A stretch of 24,717 nucleotides of DNA from Tubiluchus corallicola. Taxonomy: Eukaryota; Priapulida; Priapulimorpha; Priapulimorphida; Tubiluchidae. Shown in pieces: positions 19,060 to 24,717 of the stretch. The stretch's first letter is position 1; each line of letters opens with the position of its first letter. The stretch lies in assembly GCA_030141605.1 (NCBI GenBank), contig JAQGDQ010001013.1:1-24717 (forward strand). The letters are read 5' to 3'. The notes under the pieces are model-generated. The model did not search any database. It was given only the letters and a program-made list of their open reading frames with translations, and was not told where the DNA came from. The position numbers and the translations under genes are program-made.

Positions 19060-20490
19060 GAAAATAAATTACATAAACAAGTGGAATAGAATAACACTGC
19101 TGCATTGTGATCACTCTTTGAATAAGACTGCTGCATTGTGATCACAATATATAAACAAGTTTGAAAATGTGTACGACCTGCATAAGCAACTAAGTAGAAT
19201 AACACTGTTGCATTGTGATCACAATATATAAACAAGTTTGAAAATGTGTACGCCTTGCATAAGCAACTAAGTAGAATAACACTGCTGCATTGTGATCACA
19301 ACATATAAACAAGAAATTCTGAAAATGTGTACGCCCTGCATAAGCAACTAAGTAGAATAACACTGTTGCATTGTGATCACAACGTATAAACAAGAAAGTC
19401 TGAAAATGTGTACGCCCTGCATAAGCAACTAAGTAGAATAACACTGTTGCATTGTGATCACAATATATAAACAAGAAAGTTTGAAAATGTGTACGACCTG
19501 CATAAGCAACTAAGTAGAATAACACTGTTGCATTGTGATCACCATATATAAACAAGTTTGAAAATGTGTACGACCTGCATAAGCAACTAAGTAGAATAAC
19601 ACTGTTGCATTGTGATCACAATATATAAACAAGTTTGAAAATGTGTACGACCTGCATAAGCAACTAAGTAGAATAACACTGTTGCATTGTGATCACCATA
19701 TATAAACAAGTTTGAAAATGTGTACGACCTGCATAAGCAACTAAGTAGAATAACACTGTTGCATTGTGATCACAATATATAAACAAGAAAGTTTGAAAAT
19801 GTGTACGCCCTGCATAAGCAACTAAGTAGAATAACACTGTTGCATTGTGATCACAATATATAAACAAGTTTGAAAATGTGTACGACCTGCATAAGCAACT
19901 AAGTAGAATAACACTGTTGCATTGTGATCACAATATATAAACAAGAAAGTTTGAAAATGTGTACGCCCTGCATAAGCAACTAAGTAGAATAACACTGTTG
20001 CATTGTGATCACAATATATAAACAAGTTTGAAAATGTGTACGACCTGCATAAGCAACTAAGTAGAATAACACTGTTGCATTGTGATCACCATATATAAAC
20101 AAGTTTGAAAATGTGTACGACCTGCATAAGCAACTAAGTAGAATAACACTGTTGCATTGTGATCACAATATATAAACAAGTTTGAAAATGTGTACGACCT
20201 GCATAAGCAACTAAGTAGAATAACACTGTTGCATTGTGATCACAATATATAAACAAGAAAGTTTGAAAATGTGTACGACCTGCATAAGCAACTAAGTAGA
20301 ATAACACTGTTGCATTGTGATCACAATATGAACACAAGAAAGTTTGAAAATGTGTACGACCAGCACAAGCCAAGCTGCATAGAATGACACTGCTGCATTG
20401 TGATCACAATATGCACAACAGATAGTTTGAAAATGCCTACAACCTGCATAAGCAAGTTTCGTAGAATAACACAGCTGTACTGTGTTCACA
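19060..20490. repeat. 77/81-bp array derived from the acceptor side of an ankyrin exon, first block
   Basis: ATTGTGATCA recurs at 19104, 19135, 19212, 19289, 19370 and on to 20396, about 18 copies with spacings of 77 or 81 bp, the difference being a 4-base AAAG. On the minus strand the unit matches the intron end plus first codons of exon 18916-19032 (TGATCACAATGCAnCAGTGT, then TTATTCTAC). The acceptor dinucleotide is gone: TATATTGTGATC replaces CACAGGGTGATC. The copy nearest 20396 is older and closer to the exon (TATGCAGCTTG). Confidence 0.93.
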
Positions 20491-20695
20491 CGACGATTAT
20501 AAGTTTAAAATTAATAAATTATTGTGTACTTAAACTTAATTACATAAATGGTTAAACTAGACATTCTATAATTTTGATATTAGCAACATAGATTTAAATG
20601 CCAAGCATGTCCAAAGAGAGATATGTATCGAAGTGTACTTGGCTGTTGCCCAGGTGCTGTGAATAAATCGAAAGCAGTTTTTCTACTGTAAAACG
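20490..20695. repeat. Inter-array spacer, copy 1 of a 2849-bp duplication
   Basis: About 205 bp that match 23340-23544 almost base for base. It separates the 77/81-bp array from the 50-bp array. Confidence 0.92.
20580..20685 (-). pseudogene. Possible decayed ankyrin-like exon, copy 1
   Basis: After CGTTTTACAG on the minus strand, 34 codons are open to a TAA, with SRKTAFDLFTAPGQQPSTLR reading loosely like an ankyrin helix pair. There is no good donor, and the phase (1) disagrees with the gene's uniform phase 0. An exact copy lies at 23429-23534. A chance ORF is the simpler explanation. Confidence 0.18.
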
Positions 20696-22266
20696 TGGCA
20701 GCCATTGTTTGCCACACAACTGACCATAGATTTTGCATTACAACATGGCACCCATTGTTTGCCACACAACTGACCATAGATTTTGCATTACATCGTGGCA
20801 CCCATTGTTTGCCACACAACTAACCATAGATTTTGCATTACAACATGGCACCCATTGTTTGCCACACAACTGACCATAGATTTGGCATTACAACATGGCA
20901 CCCATTGTTTGCCACACAACTGGCCATAGATTTTGCATTACAACATGGCACCCATTGTTTGCCACACAACTAACCATAGATTTTGCATTACAACATGGCA
21001 CCCATTGTTTGCCACACAACTGACCATAGATTTTGCATTACAACATGGCACCCATTGTTTGCCACACAACGGACCATAGATTTTGCATTACAACATGGCT
21101 CCCATTGTTTGCTATACAACTGACCATAGATTTTGCATTACAACATGGCACCCATTGTTTGCCACACAACTGACCATAGATTTTGCATTACAACATGGCA
21201 CCCATTGTTTGCCACACAACTGACCATAGATTTTGCATTACATCGTGGCACCCATTGTTTGCCACACAACTAACCATAGATTTTGCATTACAACATGGCA
21301 CCCATTGTTTGCCACACAACTGACCATAGATTTTGCATTACAACATGGCACCCATTGTTTGCCACACAACTGACCATAGATTTTGCATTACAACATGGCA
21401 CCCATTGTTTGCCACACAACTGACCATAGATTTTGCATTACAACATGGCACCCATTGTTTGCTATACAACTAACCACAGATTTTGCATTACAACATGGCT
21501 CCCATTGTTTGCTATACAACTGACAACAGATTTTGCATTACATCGTGGCACGCATTGTTTGCTATACAACTAACCACAGATTTTGCATTACAACATGGCA
21601 CCCATTGTTTGCTATACAACTAACCACAGATTTTGCATTACATCATGGCACCCATTGTTTGCTATACAACTAACCACAGATTTTGCATTACATCATGGCA
21701 CCCATTGTTTGCCATACAACTGACCACAGATTTTGCATTACAACATGGCACCCATTGTTTGCCACACAACTAACCACAGATTTTGCATTACATCGTGGCA
21801 CCCATTGTTTGCTATACAACTAACCACAGATTTTGCATTACAACATGGCACCCATTGTTTGCTATACAACTAACCACAGATTTTGCATTACAACATGGCA
21901 CCCATTGTTTGCCACACAACTAACCATAGATTTTGCATTACAACATGGCACCCACTGTTTGCCACATAACTGACCGTGGAATTTGCTTTACAACATGGCA
22001 CCCATTGTTTGCCACACAACTAACCATAGATTTTGCATTACAACATGGCTCCCATTGTTTGCTATACAACTGACCATAGATTTTGTATTACAACATGGCT
22101 CCCATTGTTTGCCATACAACTAACCATAGATTTTGCATTACACTATGGCTCCCATTGTTTGCTATACAACTGATCATAGATTTTGCATTACAACATGGCA
22201 CCCATTGTTTGCTATACAACTAACCATAGATTTTGTATTACAACATGGCACCCATTGTTTGCTATA
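20696..22266. repeat. 50-bp array, first block, 32 copies
   Basis: CCATTGTTTG starts at 20702 and recurs every 50 bases to 22252 without a break in period. Variants include CACACAACT/TATACAACT, GACC/AACC and CATAG/CACAG. On the minus strand each unit reads GCAAAATCTATG then GTCAGT or GTTAGT, which resembles an exon end plus a splice donor. The last unit is cut at about 22267, where the second 77/81-bp array starts. Confidence 0.96.
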
Positions 22267-23340
22267 CAGCTAAGTAGAATAACACTGCTGCATTGTGATC
22301 ACAATATATAAACAAGTTTGAAAATGTGTACGACCTGCATAAGCAACTAAGTAGAATAACACTGTTGCATTGTGATCACAATATATAAACAAGAAAGTTT
22401 GAAAATGTGTACGACCTGCATAAGCAACTAAGTAGAATAACACTGTTGCATTGTGATCACAATATATAAAGAAGAAAGTTTGAAAATGTGTACGACCTGC
22501 ATAAGCAACTAAGTAGAATAACACTGCTGCATTGTGATCACAACATATAAACAAGAAAGTCTGAAAATGTGTACGACCTGCATAAGCAACTAAGTAGAAT
22601 AACACTGTTGCATTGTGATCACAATATATAAAGAAGAAAGTTTGAAAATGTGTACGACCTGCATAAGCAACTAAGTAGAATAACACTGTTGCATTGTGAT
22701 CACCATATATAAACAAGAAAGTTTGAAAATGTGTACGCCCTGCATAAGCAACTAAGTAGAATAACACTGTTGCATTGTGATCACAATATATAAACAAGTC
22801 TGAAAATGTGTACGACCTGCATAAGCAACTAAGTAGAATAACACTGTTGCATTGTGATCACAATATATAAACAAGAAAGTTTGAAAATGTGTACGCCCTG
22901 CATAAGCAACTAAGTAGAATAACACTGTTGCATTGTGATCACAATATATAAACAAGTTTGAAAATGTGTACGACCTGCATAAGCAACTAAGTAGAATAAC
23001 ACTGTTGCATTGTGATCACAATATATAAACAAGTTTGAAAATGTGTACGACCTGCATAAGCAACTAAGTAGAATAACACTGTTGCATTGTGATCACAATA
23101 TATAAACAAGAAAGTTTGAAAATGTGTAAGACCTGCATAAGCAACTAAGTAGAATAACACTGTTGCATTGTGATCACAATATATAAACAAGTTTGAAAAT
23201 GTGTACAACCAGCACAAGCCAAGCTGCATAGAATGACATTGCTGCATTGTGATCACAATATGCACAACAGATAGTTTGAAAATGCCTACAACCTGCATAA
23301 GCAAGTTTCGTAGAATAACACAGCTGTACTGTGTTCACAC
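22267..23340. repeat. 77/81-bp array, second block, about 13 copies
   Basis: ATTGTGATCA recurs at 22292, 22369, 22450, 22531, 22612, 22693, 22774, 22851, 22932, 23009, 23086, 23167 and 23246. It has the same unit and the same older terminal copies as the first block. Where 81-bp units follow one another the minus frame stays open for up to 175 codons, but 77-bp units break it, so this is not a protein. Confidence 0.93.
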
Positions 23341-23544
23341 GAGGATTATAAGTTTAAAATTAATAAATTATTGTGTACTTAAACTTAATTACATAAATGG
23401 TTAAACTAGACATTCTATAATTTTGATATTAGCAACATAGATTTAAATGCCAAGCATGTCCAAAGAGAGATATGTATCGAAGTGTACTTGGCTGTTGCCC
23501 AGGTGCTGTGAATAAATCGAAAGCAGTTTTTCTACTGTAAAACG
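23340..23544. repeat. Inter-array spacer, copy 2 of a 2849-bp duplication
   Basis: Nearly identical to 20490-20695. One visible change is GAGGATTATAAG against GACGATTATAAG. It contains the second copy of the doubtful ankyrin-like ORF (23429-23534). Confidence 0.92.
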
Positions 23545-24717
23545 TGGCAGCCATTGTTTGCCACACAACTGACCATAGATTTTGCATTACAACATGGCAC
23601 CCATTGTTTGCTATACAACTAACCATAGATTTTGCATTACAACATGGCTCCCATTGTTTGCCATACAACTGACCGTGGAATTTGTATTACAACATGGCAC
23701 CCATTGTTTGCTATACAACTGACCATAGATTTTGCATTACAACATGGCACCCATTGTTTGCTATACAACTGACCATCGATTTTGCATTACAACATGTCAC
23801 CCATTGTTTGCCACACAACTGACTGTGGAATTTGCATTACAACATGGCTCCCATTGTTTGCCACACAACTGACTGTGGAATTTGCATTACAACATGGCTC
23901 CCATTGTTTGCTATATAACTGACCATAGATTTTGCATTACAACATGGCACCCATTGTTTGCCACACAACTGACTGTGGAATTTGCATTACAACATGGCTC
24001 CCATTGTTTGCTATACAACTGACTGTGGAATTTGCATTACAACATGGCTCCCATTGTTTGCCACACAACTGACTGTGGAATTTGCATTACAACATGGCAC
24101 CCATTGTTTGCTACACAACTGACCATAGATTTTGCATTACAACATGGCACCCATTGTTTGCCACACAACTGACCATAGATTTTGCATTACAACATGGCTC
24201 CCATTGTTTGCCATACAACTGACCATAGATTTTGCATTACAACATGGCTCCCATTGTTTGCTATACAACTGACCATAGATTTTGCATTACAACATGGCAC
24301 CCATTGTTTGCTACACAACTAACCATAGATTTTGCATTACATCATGGCACCCATTGTTTGCCATACAACTAACCATAGATTTTGCATTACAACATGGCTC
24401 CCATTGTTTGCCATACAACTGACCATAGATTTTGCATTACAACATGGCTCCCATTGTTTGCCATACAACTAACCATAGATTTTGCATTACAACATGGCAG
24501 CCATTGTTTGCCATACAACTGACCATAGATTTTGCATTACAACATGGCTCCCATTGTTTGCTATACAACTGACCATAGATTTTGCATTACAACATGGCAC
24601 CCATTGTTTGCTACACAACTGACCATAGATTTTGCATTACATCATGGCACCCATTGTTTGCCATACAACTAACCATAGATTTTGCATTACAACATGGCTC
24701 CCATTGTTTGCCATACA
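23545..24717. repeat. 50-bp array, second block, at least 24 copies, continues past the edge
   Basis: CCATTGTTTG starts at 23551 and recurs every 50 bases to 24701, the end of the window. This block is richer than the first in the GACTGTGGAATTTGC variant. Confidence 0.96.

Noticed and set aside
22270-22797. 175-codon repeat protein (FIYCDHNATVLFYLVAYAGR units)
   Set aside because: The frame is open only while 81-bp units follow one another; 77-bp units break it throughout the array, and the resemblance to an ankyrin helix comes from the parent exon.
19060-24717. CRISPR array
   Set aside because: The units are directly adjacent, with no unique spacers, and the context is a eukaryotic intron.

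Overview
The window looks like animal (metazoan) nuclear DNA, probably from an invertebrate with an AT-rich, repeat-dense genome. It has GT-AG spliceosomal introns of about 1-3.6 kb, a 5S-rRNA-derived SINE, small inverted-repeat DNA transposons and many long minisatellites. No operons, bacterial-type genes, tRNA genes or intact rRNA genes are visible. I could not identify the species.

The one gene I can support is on the minus strand. It runs from at least 19032 (its 5' end is off the right edge) to a stop codon at 616-618. I assembled nine exons by eye, because most are too short to stand out as ORFs: 18916-19032, 16966-17076, 14342-14446, 12680-12847, 8988-9065, 6104-6217, 5005-5106, 3716-3796 and 616-906. 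Joined, they give 388 codons. The first eight encode ankyrin-type repeats (for example SGRTALHYACASEGEKHIEY). The last encodes a His/Pro/Met-rich linker and a Lys-rich tail ending in CSVL, a good CaaX prenylation box. Every internal exon is a multiple of three, all eight introns are phase 0, and each intron falls just before the T-P-L-H-like helix of a repeat, so the gene is built as roughly one exon per repeat. I do not recognise the orthologue.

The striking theme is that several minisatellites are copies of this gene's own exon edges. The C-terminal cassette is repeated in 161-bp units at 1-618, most copies still open and ending CSVL-stop. The splice donor of exon 8988-9065 is present four times (44-46-bp units). 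The donor of exon 16966-17076 is present 22 times in a 72-bp array. The acceptor side of exon 18916-19032 seeds 77/81-bp arrays at 19060-20490 and 22267-23340, where the acceptor AG has been lost. A 50-bp array (20696-22266 and 23545-24717) may likewise derive from the next upstream exon, outside the window. The right-hand 5.6 kb also contains a tandem segmental duplication with a 2849-bp offset.

Introns otherwise hold a 5S-derived SINE with a 10-bp direct repeat at each end (2900-3447), three members of a hAT-like non-autonomous element family (5316-5905, 10309-10790, about 10885-12650), a second inverted-repeat element (6298-6706), simple repeats (CAT, CT, CAA/CAG), further minisatellites (21, 28, 35, 53, 67, 110 and 122 bp) and several dispersed repeat pairs.
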